Below, piece by piece: positions 1-6,318 of a DNA stretch of 43,922 bases. The number at the start of each line of letters is the position of its first letter. Position 1 is the stretch's first letter. A program made the position numbers and the translations under genes. Under the pieces are notes generated by a model. That model made no database searches. It had not been told where the DNA came from and saw only the letters and a list, made by a program, of their open reading frames with translations. The stretch is from Sphingobacterium allocomposti (GTDB lineage Bacteria; Bacteroidota; Bacteroidia; Sphingobacteriales; Sphingobacteriaceae), in NCBI RefSeq assembly GCF_008124885.1, contig NZ_VNHX01000031.1:1-43922 (forward strand), in the 5' to 3' direction.

Positions 1-78
1 ATGGTCGAAAAAACTCCTGAAACAACTTTCTCCGGACCAAACGACGAACCTAAATACAATAATCCGCTTATTTTATGA
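1..78 (+). CDS. C-terminal fragment of an unidentified protein (truncated by window edge)
   Basis: An open frame runs from base 1 to a TGA at 76-78, giving MVEKTPETTFSGPNDEPKYN followed by NPLIL. The first codon happens to be ATG, but the frame is open to the window edge, so this may be the tail of a longer gene. A hairpin with a T-run on the plus strand lies 90 bases further on (168-201), which fits the end of a plus-strand transcript converging on the ATP synthase operon. The polar residues give no family. It could also be a chance frame of 26 codons. Confidence 0.35.
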   Translation: MVEKTPETTFSGPNDEPKYNNPLIL

Positions 79-167
79 CCAGTCATGGATAAATTGCCCA
101 TATCAACCGCTGGCGGCCTAGGCTAATCTCCTAAAACCATTACAGACCACAAGCCCATAATAAAACT

Positions 168-201
168 AAAGAAGGCGCCCTTTTTAGACGCCTTCTTTTT
201 T
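168..201. terminator. Bidirectional intrinsic terminator between converging transcripts
   Basis: AAAGAAGGCG (168-177) pairs perfectly with CGCCTTCTTT (189-198) around an 11-base loop. T-runs follow on the plus strand (to 201), and on the minus strand CTTTAGTTTTA follows. It lies 115 bases beyond the atpG stop and 90 bases beyond the stop at 78, so it can serve both. A smaller hairpin (208-226, TTCTCCG/CGGAGAA) sits between it and atpG. Confidence 0.8.
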
Positions 202-312
202 AGTTATTTCTCCGTGTTCCGGAGAATGTTATGACGAAATCGTTTATCCCTTGTGGAAGACGTGTCCCCCGTGGGAGCTAGCCGCTTCCGTGGATCACCG
301 GCCAGAAAATAC

Positions 313-1197
313 TTAGCCGTTTGACAGTGCTGCCGCGCCTGACACGATCTCGGTTAACTCCGTCGTGATAGCAGCCTGGCGGGCCTGGTTATACGATAAC
401 TTCAATGATCTTAACAAATCACCGGCGTTCTCGGTAGCCTTATCCATTGCTGTCATCCGCGCGCCGTGTTCCGAAGCGTTAGAATCTAAAACTGCCTTAT
501 ACAGCTGGGTCTTAATAGCTTTGGGGATCAATTCCTCAATAATCTTCTCTTTGGAAGGTTCGATGATATAATCAACTTCCGAGGTTGCCGCTGTTGCATC
601 CTGCTCTGCCGGAAGCAACGGTAAAAGTTGCTCCGATGTCAACACCTGCATCGCCGCGTTGCGGAACTGGTTGTAGACTACCTCGACCCTATCTATATTA
701 CCCGACTTGAATTCTTCCATCACGAATTCGGCAACCTTTGACACGTTAAGGAAATTCAGATCACTATACAGCTCGTTATGGTTGCCAACCACCTGGAAGC
801 CTCTTCTCTGAAAGAAATCATGTCCGCGTTTACCTATTGCGAGAATACTTAAATTGCCGCGGGCATGTTGTTCGGCGTATTTGCTAAAAATCAGGTTGTT
901 CGCCGTTTTTATAGCATTCGCATTAAATGCTCCAGCCAGCCCCCTGTTTGATGTTAATACGATGATCAAGACCTTTGTCGGTACACGATCTTGTGTATAA
1001 GGAGAATCGCTTCCTTCAACAGAAGCAGAAACTTGAGCTAAAATATCTCTTAGCTTATTGGCATAGGGACGTAGTTGTACAATAGCATTTGTCGCCCGCT
1101 TCAATTTAGCCGCAGCAACCATCTTCATCGCCTTGGTAATTTGCTGCGTCGACGTAACCGAGCTGATCCGGTTTCTTACTTCTTTTAAATTTGCCAT
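313..1197 (-). CDS. atpG: F1F0 ATP synthase subunit gamma
   Basis: This is the central rotor shaft of the F1 sector, coupling rotation of the c-ring to catalysis in the alpha3beta3 head. The 294 residues have the family length. The N-terminal helix (MANLKEVRNRISSVTSTQQI, then TKAMKMVAAAKL) and the C-terminal helix (ENAGDLLRSLKLSYNQARQA, then AITTELTEIVSGAAAL) form the coiled-coil shaft. The middle (about 75-190) is the Rossmann-like globular part. The start ATG is at 1197. It is the last gene of the operon, 91 bases after atpA, with a terminator about 115 bases downstream. The spacer to atpA (1199-1285) is filled with a degenerate repeat. The usual next genes, atpD and atpC, are not here. Confidence 0.98.
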   Translation of the reverse strand: MANLKEVRNRISSVTSTQQITKAMKMVAAAKLKRATNAIVQLRPYANKLRDILAQVSASVEGSDSPYTQDRVPTKVLIIVLTSNRGLAGAFNANAIKTANNLIFSKYAEQHARGNLSILAIGKRGHDFFQRRGFQVVGNHNELYSDLNFLNVSKVAEFVMEEFKSGNIDRVEVVYNQFRNAAMQVLTSEQLLPLLPAEQDATAATSEVDYIIEPSKEKIIEELIPKAIKTQLYKAVLDSNASEHGARMTAMDKATENAGDLLRSLKLSYNQARQAAITTELTEIVSGAAALSNG

Positions 1198-1198
1198 A

Positions 1199-1285
1199 TT
1201 TAAGATTGGAGATAGGAGATCTGAGACATGAGATTTAAGAAATCTATCAAAGACATCTCAAATCTCAAATCTATCATCTCACATC
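1199..1285. repeat. Degenerate GAGATTT/AAATCTC inverted repeat in the atpA-atpG spacer
   Basis: Nearly the whole 91-base spacer is made of variants of the word GAGATYTGAGA and its complement. The left half reads GAGATCTGAGACATGAGATT and the right half carries AAATCT, ACATCTC and CAAATCTC, with AGATTTaagAAATCT at the centre. The halves can fold into an imperfect hairpin inside the polycistronic mRNA. Nothing in it encodes protein. Confidence 0.6.
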
Positions 1286-1288
1286 TGA

Positions 1289-2863
1289 TTAATATTTTGC
1301 TGCGATCTCTTTAGCTACTTTTTCCAACACATCTGTCAACTCGTCGCTAAATTTGCCGGCTTTTAATGCTGCCAGCACCTCTGGATGACGAGCTTCCAAT
1401 TGTGTCAGATATTCTTCCTCAAACTGACGCACTTTATTGACAGGAACAGCACGTAGTAAGCCTTTGGTACCTGCGTAAATGATAGCAACCTGCTTCTCTA
1501 CCGGTACCGGCGAATATTGACCTTGTTTCAGGATCTCCACGTTACGTACACCTTTATCGAGTACCGCTTTGGTAGCAGCGTCCAAATCCGAACCGAATTT
1601 TGCGAAAGCTTCCAGCTCGCGGAACTGAGCCTGATCCAATTTTAACGTACCCGATACTTTCTTCATTGACTTAATCTGTGCGTTACCACCAACGCGGGAT
1701 ACCGAAATACCGACGTTGATTGCGGGACGGATACCTGCGTTGAATAGGTTTGACTCCAAGAAGATCTGTCCGTCGGTGATGGAAATCACGTTCGTAGGAA
1801 TATAAGCGGAAACGTCTCCGGCTTGCGTCTCGATAATCGGAAGGGCTGTCAATGAACCGCCTCCCTTTACCAGGTGTTTAATAGACGCTGGCAAGTCGTT
1901 CATATTGCGGGCGATCTCGTCGGATGCGTTAATTTTAGCTGCGCGCTCTAACAAGCGTGAGTGCAGATAGAACACGTCTCCAGGGTAAGCCTCACGGCCA
2001 GGAGGACGACGCAATAACAATGACACCTCACGATAGGCGACAGCTTGCTTAGATAAGTCGTCATACACAATAAGTGCAGGGCGTCCTGTATCGCGGAAGA
2101 ACTCACCGATAGCAGCTCCCGCCATTGGCGCATAGAACTGCATTGGTGCTGGCTCTGAAGCAGACGCGGCAACAACAACGGTATATGGCAGAGCACCTTT
2201 CTCCTCCAGAACGCGGACGATGTTCGCCACCGTCGAGTTTTTCTGTCCTACAGCTACATATATACAGAAGACAGGCTCGCCTGCATCGTAAAATTCTTTC
2301 TGATTTAATATCGTATCAATACAAACCGCTGTTTTACCGGTCTGGCGGTCACCAATAACCAACTCACGTTGACCACGTCCCACAGGAATCATCGCATCGA
2401 TAGCCTTAATACCTGTTTGTAATGGTTCAGTTACCGGCTGACGATAAATTACCCCTGGAGCCTTACGTTCAATAGGCATTTCATAGGTTTCGCCTGCGAT
2501 AGGTCCCTTACCGTCGATAGGTTGGCCAAGTGTATTCACTACACGCCCCAACATACCTTCACCCACTTTAATCGAAGCAATACGATTTGTGCGTTTGGCA
2601 GTATCTCCTTCTTTAATCTCGTCTGAAGGGCCCAAAAGAACGACACCGACGTTGTCTTCTTCCAGGTTTAATACAATACCTTCCAAACCGTTATCAAATT
2701 CAACCAACTCACCGGACTGAACTTTAGTTAAGCCGTAAATACGAGCAATACCGTCACCCACGGTGAGTACGGTACCCACTTCCTCGAGTTCGGCTTCTGA
2801 TTTAAAGCCCGACAATTGCTCTCTTAGAATCGCCGAAACTTCATCTGGTCTTACCTCTATCAT
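1289..2863 (-). CDS. atpA: F1F0 ATP synthase subunit alpha
   Basis: Non-catalytic nucleotide-binding subunit of the F1 head at the cytoplasmic face of the inner membrane. The 524 residues match the Bacteroidota length. The order is an N-terminal beta-barrel (to about 95), a nucleotide-binding domain with Walker A GDRQTGKTAV at 171-180, and a helical C-terminal domain. The region LIVYDDLSKQAVAYREVSLL followed by LRRPPGREAYPGD is the F1 alpha signature (DDLSKQA replaces the catalytic Glu context of beta), and the ATP synthase alpha/beta signature PAINVGISVSRVG is present near 380. It is co-directional with atpH, 52 bases upstream, and atpG downstream. Confidence 0.99.
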   Translation of the reverse strand: MIEVRPDEVSAILREQLSGFKSEAELEEVGTVLTVGDGIARIYGLTKVQSGELVEFDNGLEGIVLNLEEDNVGVVLLGPSDEIKEGDTAKRTNRIASIKVGEGMLGRVVNTLGQPIDGKGPIAGETYEMPIERKAPGVIYRQPVTEPLQTGIKAIDAMIPVGRGQRELVIGDRQTGKTAVCIDTILNQKEFYDAGEPVFCIYVAVGQKNSTVANIVRVLEEKGALPYTVVVAASASEPAPMQFYAPMAGAAIGEFFRDTGRPALIVYDDLSKQAVAYREVSLLLRRPPGREAYPGDVFYLHSRLLERAAKINASDEIARNMNDLPASIKHLVKGGGSLTALPIIETQAGDVSAYIPTNVISITDGQIFLESNLFNAGIRPAINVGISVSRVGGNAQIKSMKKVSGTLKLDQAQFRELEAFAKFGSDLDAATKAVLDKGVRNVEILKQGQYSPVPVEKQVAIIYAGTKGLLRAVPVNKVRQFEEEYLTQLEARHPEVLAALKAGKFSDELTDVLEKVAKEIAAKY

Positions 2864-2915
2864 TGTTATTATTATAAGGGGTTTTTGATTTTATTTACCA
2901 TCCAACATCAAGGTA

Positions 2916-3461
2916 TTATACACCTTGATTTACAAAAAACTTCTCTAGTTTATTCAGCTTTCCTGCGATACTCGCATCGACCTGCCTGTCGCCTATACGT
3001 ACCACAAATCCTCCGATTAACGAGGGGTCGACCGTATTGGTCAATACCACCTGCGCGTTGATCTCGTTCGCGATTTTCGAAGCAAGGTTGTTTAGGTTGT
3101 TCTCAGACAATGCCGTCGCAGATACCACAGTCGCTTTAACGATTCCTTTCGCCTCGTTGTATTCGCGGATGAACTCCTGTGCGATGTCTAACAGAAGATC
3201 TCCACGGCCCTTCTTTACCAAAATAGAAAAGAAAGATAAGATCAATGGATTAACCTTCCCGTCAAACAGTGCTGTCAAAATTGCATATTTTTTGTCCGCG
3301 CTGATGATTGGATTCTTCAGAACTGTCTGCAATTGCGAATTGGCTTGAATAACAGCAATAATCTGCTCTATATCGGCTTTTACAGCGTCCACATTGCCCT
3401 GCTCCTGCGAAAGCCCAAGAAGTGACTTTGCGTATCTGGATGCGACTGTATAGATTGACAT
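2916..3461 (-). CDS. atpH: F1F0 ATP synthase subunit delta
   Basis: Peripheral-stalk protein (OSCP homologue) that ties the F1 head to the b subunits. The 181 residues begin MSIYTVASRYAKSLLGLSQE, the typical delta N-terminus, with a helical bundle to about 105 and the conserved C-terminal hairpin NTVDPSLIGGFVVRIGDRQV followed by DASIAGKLNKL, the PROSITE-type delta signature. The start ATG is at 3461. A 121-base spacer to atpF carries simple-word repeats rather than coding sequence. Confidence 0.97.
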   Translation of the reverse strand: MSIYTVASRYAKSLLGLSQEQGNVDAVKADIEQIIAVIQANSQLQTVLKNPIISADKKYAILTALFDGKVNPLILSFFSILVKKGRGDLLLDIAQEFIREYNEAKGIVKATVVSATALSENNLNNLASKIANEINAQVVLTNTVDPSLIGGFVVRIGDRQVDASIAGKLNKLEKFFVNQGV

Positions 3462-3484
3462 TGTATTAAATTATCTTTGATGAG

Positions 3485-3582
3485 CTCGCTAAAGCTCGGT
3501 TAAAAAGTAAAAACTAAAAAAGTCAAAAAAGTGTGCAGTTCGCAGGAAAGATCGCTGACCACTGACTACTGATAACTGACCA
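3485..3582. repeat. Degenerate simple-word repeats in the atpF-atpH spacer
   Basis: The first half is AAAAAGT words (TAAAAAGTAAAAACTAAAAA, then AGTCAAAAAAGT). The second half is CTGACCACTGA words (GCTGACCACTGACTACTGAT, then AACTGACCACTAA). The CTGACCACTGA unit occurs about four times with slips. The composition resembles the spacer filler at 1199-1285 and 22181-22486 although the words differ. It is not coding. Confidence 0.55.
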
Positions 3583-4083
3583 CTAATTCAATTTGACATC
3601 CTTCAAAAGGTCGGCCACAAAAGCATCCTGCTTTCCTTGATCCTCGAACTCTTTCGTCAACACCTTACGCGCAATGTCTAAAGAGAGAGAGGAAACCTGA
3701 TTCTTCACCTCGGCAAGAGCCTTATTTTTCTGATCCTCTATCTCGCGCTTGGCCTGCTCCAAAATCTTCTGACTAGACTCCTGAGCCTCATGCTTAGCAT
3801 CTGCGACGATTTTATCTTTCAACACTTTTGCTTCTTTTAAGATCTCGTCACGCTCAGCACGCGCTTCCTTCAACAACTGCTCGTTTTCGTTGGTTAACCG
3901 GGCCATCTCCAGCTTAGCTTTTTCCGCCGAAGCCAGTGCATCAGAAATACCTTTTTCCCTTTCCTCCAACGCATTTACAATAGGCTTCCATGCGAACTTA
4001 CCCAATATAAAGATAACAATCAATAAAATGATAAGTTGCCAGAAGAACAAGCCGTACGAAAACTGATTAATTAATGCATCCAT
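3583..4083 (-). CDS. atpF: F1F0 ATP synthase subunit b
   Basis: Membrane-anchored peripheral-stalk subunit. The 166 residues start with a short periplasmic tail and one membrane helix (about 10-30, FFWQLIILLIVIFILGKFAW). A long charged coiled coil rich in Ala, Glu, Lys and Arg (about 35-150) follows, then the delta-contacting C-terminus ending VADLLKDVKLN. The motif ILGKFAWKPIVNALEEREKG is the standard junction between membrane helix and tether domain. One b gene is present, so a homodimer is expected. A strong hairpin lies between it and atpE. Confidence 0.97.
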   Translation of the reverse strand: MDALINQFSYGLFFWQLIILLIVIFILGKFAWKPIVNALEEREKGISDALASAEKAKLEMARLTNENEQLLKEARAERDEILKEAKVLKDKIVADAKHEAQESSQKILEQAKREIEDQKNKALAEVKNQVSSLSLDIARKVLTKEFEDQGKQDAFVADLLKDVKLN

Positions 4084-4128
4084 TGTCTATGTAGTCTATA
4101 ATAATATGAAATGTTACTTTGTTCCATC

Positions 4129-4169
4129 AAAAAGCACCGCTTGCAACCAACCGTTGCAAAGGGTGCTTT
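4129..4169 (-). terminator. Terminator-like stem inside the ATP synthase operon, directly after atpE
   Basis: AAAGCACC (4131-4138) pairs with GGTGCTTT (4162-4169), and inside it TTGCAAC (4141-4147) pairs with GTTGCAA (4153-4159), separated by a 2x2 internal loop. That is 15 base pairs closing a 5-base loop. Read on the minus strand it begins 16 bases after the atpE stop and ends in GGTGCTTTTTGATGG, a short T-run. It could act as a partial terminator or as a 3'-end-protecting stem that raises atpE mRNA over the distal genes. The T-run is short, so leaky behaviour is more likely than full termination. Confidence 0.6.
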
Positions 4170-4184
4170 GTACGGTACATTGGA

Positions 4185-4373
4185 TTATTTACCTAGGATT
4201 AAAGCACCGAATGCTAAACCTTCTACTAGGGCACCAATGATGATCATCGCAGTTTGAATTTTAGATGCGGCTTCTGGCTGACGTGCGATAGCTTCCATTG
4301 CAGAACCACCGATTTTACCTAAACCTAAACCTGCACCGATTACGATTAAACCTGCTCCAATTAAATTGTACAT
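4185..4373 (-). CDS. atpE: F1F0 ATP synthase subunit c
   Basis: Proteolipid that forms the rotor ring in the membrane. It has only 62 residues: two helices (about 3-28 and 38-60) with glycine-rich GAGLGLGKIGGSAMEAIARQ packing on the first, the polar loop RQPE at 31-34, and the ion-carrying glutamate E51 in IIIGALVEGLAFGALIL. The residue after E51 is Gly, not the Ser/Thr of sodium-binding rings, so a proton ring is inferred. It is shorter than the 79 residues of E. coli because both termini are trimmed, not because a helix is missing. The strong stem 16 bases downstream may raise its mRNA level. Confidence 0.97.
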   Translation of the reverse strand: MYNLIGAGLIVIGAGLGLGKIGGSAMEAIARQPEAASKIQTAMIIIGALVEGLAFGALILGK

Positions 4374-4409
4374 AGTGATTAATTTATAAAATTTGACAAA
4401 AAATTCGAA

Positions 4410-5498
4410 TTAATGATGCGCGTGCTCTTCGACAGCCATCCCGATGAACAAGGAAGAAAGCATGGTAAAGATAAACGCCTGTAAAAATGCGACCAACAGC
4501 TCCAAAAAGGTGAGTATTAACGTTAACACGAGTGAAACACCTATACTACCGGGAACTGTCAATTGCTGCTGAAATAAGTACACAATAGCAATCAGCCCCA
4601 TTACTACGGAGTGGCCCGCCGTGATGTTCGCAAACAACCTCAACATCAACGAAAACGGCTTCGTAAACATACCTAACACCTCGATTGGCGCTAGCACAAA
4701 TTTGAATGGAACGGGAACACCCGGCATCCAAAAAATATGTTTCCAATAGTCTTTATTTCCCTTAACATTGGTGATGATAAACGTGAACAGCGCAAGGCAT
4801 AACGTTACTGTGATGTTACCTGTCACATTAAAACCGAGGGGTGTCAAACCCAATAGGTTTAATACAAAAATCAAAAAGAAAACAGACAGCAGGTACGGCA
4901 TAAACTCTTTGTAACGGTGCCCGATGTTTGGAATGGCCATCTCGTCGCGCACATAAAGAACCAAAGGCTCTAATACACGTCCTAATCCAGTAGGAAGGGC
5001 GTTCGGCCCCTTTTTGTATGTCTTGGCTAAACTTAAGAATCCCCAGAAGAGTAATAATGTCGCCAGAAGCAGCCCTACAACATTCTTCGTTATCGAAAAA
5101 TCCAAAGGCTTCTCGTTGGTAGGATGATGGTGTTCGTCATAAGTCAGCGTACCGTCGGCCCCCGTTTTATAGATCTTTCCATGATACAGCACATAGTGCT
5201 GACCATCTTTTTCAACAACAGCCTCCCCGTGGTGAAATTCAGCAGAAGAAAACACTTTCAAACCGTTATCAATTAAGATAACCGGCAGTGGAAAGCCGTA
5301 ATGCTTCCCGGCATTCTTATCTGTAAACAACGAAAAATAATGATCGTCCTGTAAGTGATGCTGACTATACTCTTGAATTTCCTCGGCCTGAGATTTGGGC
5401 GCTTCCGCATGACCATCCTCAGCAGCAACAAGGGTAAAGGGGGCAACAGCAAATAAGACTACTGCAAATAACAAAAGTGTTCTTTTAAGACTCACCAT
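4410..5498 (-). CDS. atpB: F1F0 ATP synthase subunit a, with a long periplasmic N-terminal extension
   Basis: Membrane stator that holds the proton half-channels against the c-ring. The essential arginine is R287 in LMLRLFANITAGHSVV. The 362 residues exceed the about 270 of E. coli. A signal-peptide-like helix (1-26, ending FTLVAAE) and a His-rich segment (about 27-140, with HHLQDDHYF and DEHHHPTNEK) precede the first core helix near 143. Such extensions are known from other Bacteroidota a subunits. The C-terminal helices (about 250-355) carry the conserved proton-path region. The start ATG is at 5498, with its own promoter-like box about 36 bases upstream (5534-5541). Confidence 0.97.
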   Translation of the reverse strand: MVSLKRTLLLFAVVLFAVAPFTLVAAEDGHAEAPKSQAEEIQEYSQHHLQDDHYFSLFTDKNAGKHYGFPLPVILIDNGLKVFSSAEFHHGEAVVEKDGQHYVLYHGKIYKTGADGTLTYDEHHHPTNEKPLDFSITKNVVGLLLATLLLFWGFLSLAKTYKKGPNALPTGLGRVLEPLVLYVRDEMAIPNIGHRYKEFMPYLLSVFFLIFVLNLLGLTPLGFNVTGNITVTLCLALFTFIITNVKGNKDYWKHIFWMPGVPVPFKFVLAPIEVLGMFTKPFSLMLRLFANITAGHSVVMGLIAIVYLFQQQLTVPGSIGVSLVLTLILTFLELLVAFLQAFIFTMLSSLFIGMAVEEHAHH

Positions 5499-5533
5499 TT
5501 TCGACTTACTATTGAATGATAAAAAATTTTGCG

Positions 5534-5541
5534 CAAAAATA
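5534..5541 (-). promoter_or_regulatory. Candidate internal promoter for atpB-E-F-H-A-G (-7 box TATTTTTG)
   Basis: The minus strand reads TTGTATTTTTGCGC, an exact match to the Bacteroidota -7 consensus TAnnTTTG. No clear TTTG is seen at -33. The predicted start would lie near 5527, about 30 bases before the atpB ATG, in a 90-base AT-rich gap between two otherwise tightly packed genes. Confidence 0.5.
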
Positions 5542-5588
5542 CAACTTTATTTGGCATTTATTAACATTTGTTAGAACTTTTTATGAAA

Positions 5589-5993
5589 TTACTTTTCAAC
5601 ACCCCTTACCTCTTGATTTACAAGCAGATACGCTACGTAAACATCGTACAATAAAAAGATAAAAAAGGACACTAAAAAATTCAATTCCAGGAAGTCGTTT
5701 GCAAACACGTTTAGCCCTTCCCGGATAAAAACATACGAAGCTATTGCTTTGAGCAAGACGCACGCCAGAAATACAAAACTGATGTATTTTTTTAATGCAA
5801 AATCTGCCGCACATAGAAGCAGGCTAACGATCAGCGAAGCTATACCTCCAAACACATATAAGCCGGTCAGTGTATAGGTCGTCTGCTGCCACAGTGCATC
5901 CAACCCCGTCATTCGTAACACGCCAAAATGCAGACCGTAACCAATCCCTCCAGCCAACAACAACAGCAGCCATATTTTCAGGTACCTACTCAT
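5589..5993 (-). CDS. Four-helix membrane protein at the AtpI position of the ATP synthase operon
   Basis: The 134-residue protein has four predicted membrane helices (about 7-24, 43-62, 70-90, 104-126) and almost no soluble part. No catalytic motif is visible. Its ATG (5993) overlaps the atpZ stop by 8 bases, implying translational coupling, and it sits between atpZ and atpB, where other bacteria carry atpI. By position it may help assemble the c-ring or F0, but sequence similarity to AtpI is not evident by eye. The role is inference; the gene itself is well supported by the overlap and hydrophobic pattern. Confidence 0.8.
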   Translation of the reverse strand: MSRYLKIWLLLLLAGGIGYGLHFGVLRMTGLDALWQQTTYTLTGLYVFGGIASLIVSLLLCAADFALKKYISFVFLACVLLKAIASYVFIREGLNVFANDFLELNFLVSFFIFLLYDVYVAYLLVNQEVRGVEK

Positions 5994-6213
5994 TTTTATT
6001 TAGATAATTGACTTGTTTTATAAACTGATACATGGACACCGCCACCCCCAACATCGTCAGCCCCTTCATCCACCACTGTCCGCTCACGGCATAATATCTG
6101 TCGAGCCACGCTCCCAACCGATAGAAAAGATAAATGGTTATGCCCATCTGTATGGGCATAGACGTAAAGACGAGCCACTTATTTTTTTGATTGCCTCCCC
6201 CATTCTTTTTCAT
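5986..6213 (-). CDS. AtpZ/AtpI-family F0 accessory protein
   Basis: A 75-residue protein starting MKKNGGGNQKNKWLVFTSMP with two membrane helices (about 13-33 and 44-62) separated by LGAWLDRYYAVSGQWW. The pattern of positive N-terminus, MPIQMGITIYLFYRLGAWLD and a second helix ending in a basic tail matches the AtpZ/AtpI family (Pfam PF09527), linked to F0 assembly and Mg2+ handling. The frame extends upstream to 6279, but the ATG at 6213 lies just after a promoter box (6235-6242), so the longer version is unlikely. It is the first gene of the operon and overlaps the next by 8 bases. Confidence 0.85.
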   Translation of the reverse strand: MKKNGGGNQKNKWLVFTSMPIQMGITIYLFYRLGAWLDRYYAVSGQWWMKGLTMLGVAVSMYQFIKQVNYLNKNE

Positions 6214-6234
6214 TGGCACCAATATAAAAGGATT

Positions 6235-6242
6235 CAAAGATA
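6235..6242 (-). promoter_or_regulatory. Promoter of the ATP synthase operon (-7 box TATCTTTG)
   Basis: The minus strand carries CCTATCTTTGAATCC, an exact TAnnTTTG box 22 bases before the atpZ ATG and immediately after the terminator of the upstream helicase gene. The transcript would begin near 6229, giving a leader of about 15 bases. No good TTTG is seen at the expected -33 spacing. Confidence 0.6.
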
Positions 6243-6251
6243 GGATTTTAT

Positions 6252-6290
6252 GTGTAAAAAATGCACGGACTCTCCACAAGCCATCCGTGC
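6252..6290 (-). terminator. Intrinsic terminator of the helicase gene
   Basis: GCACGGA (6263-6269) pairs with TCCGTGC (6284-6290). Read on the minus strand the stem is followed by ATTTTTTACAC. It begins 29 bases after the helicase stop and separates that gene from the ATP synthase promoter. Confidence 0.75.
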
Positions 6291-6318
6291 ACGCCCTGCG
6301 GAGCGTCCGTGATGCGGA

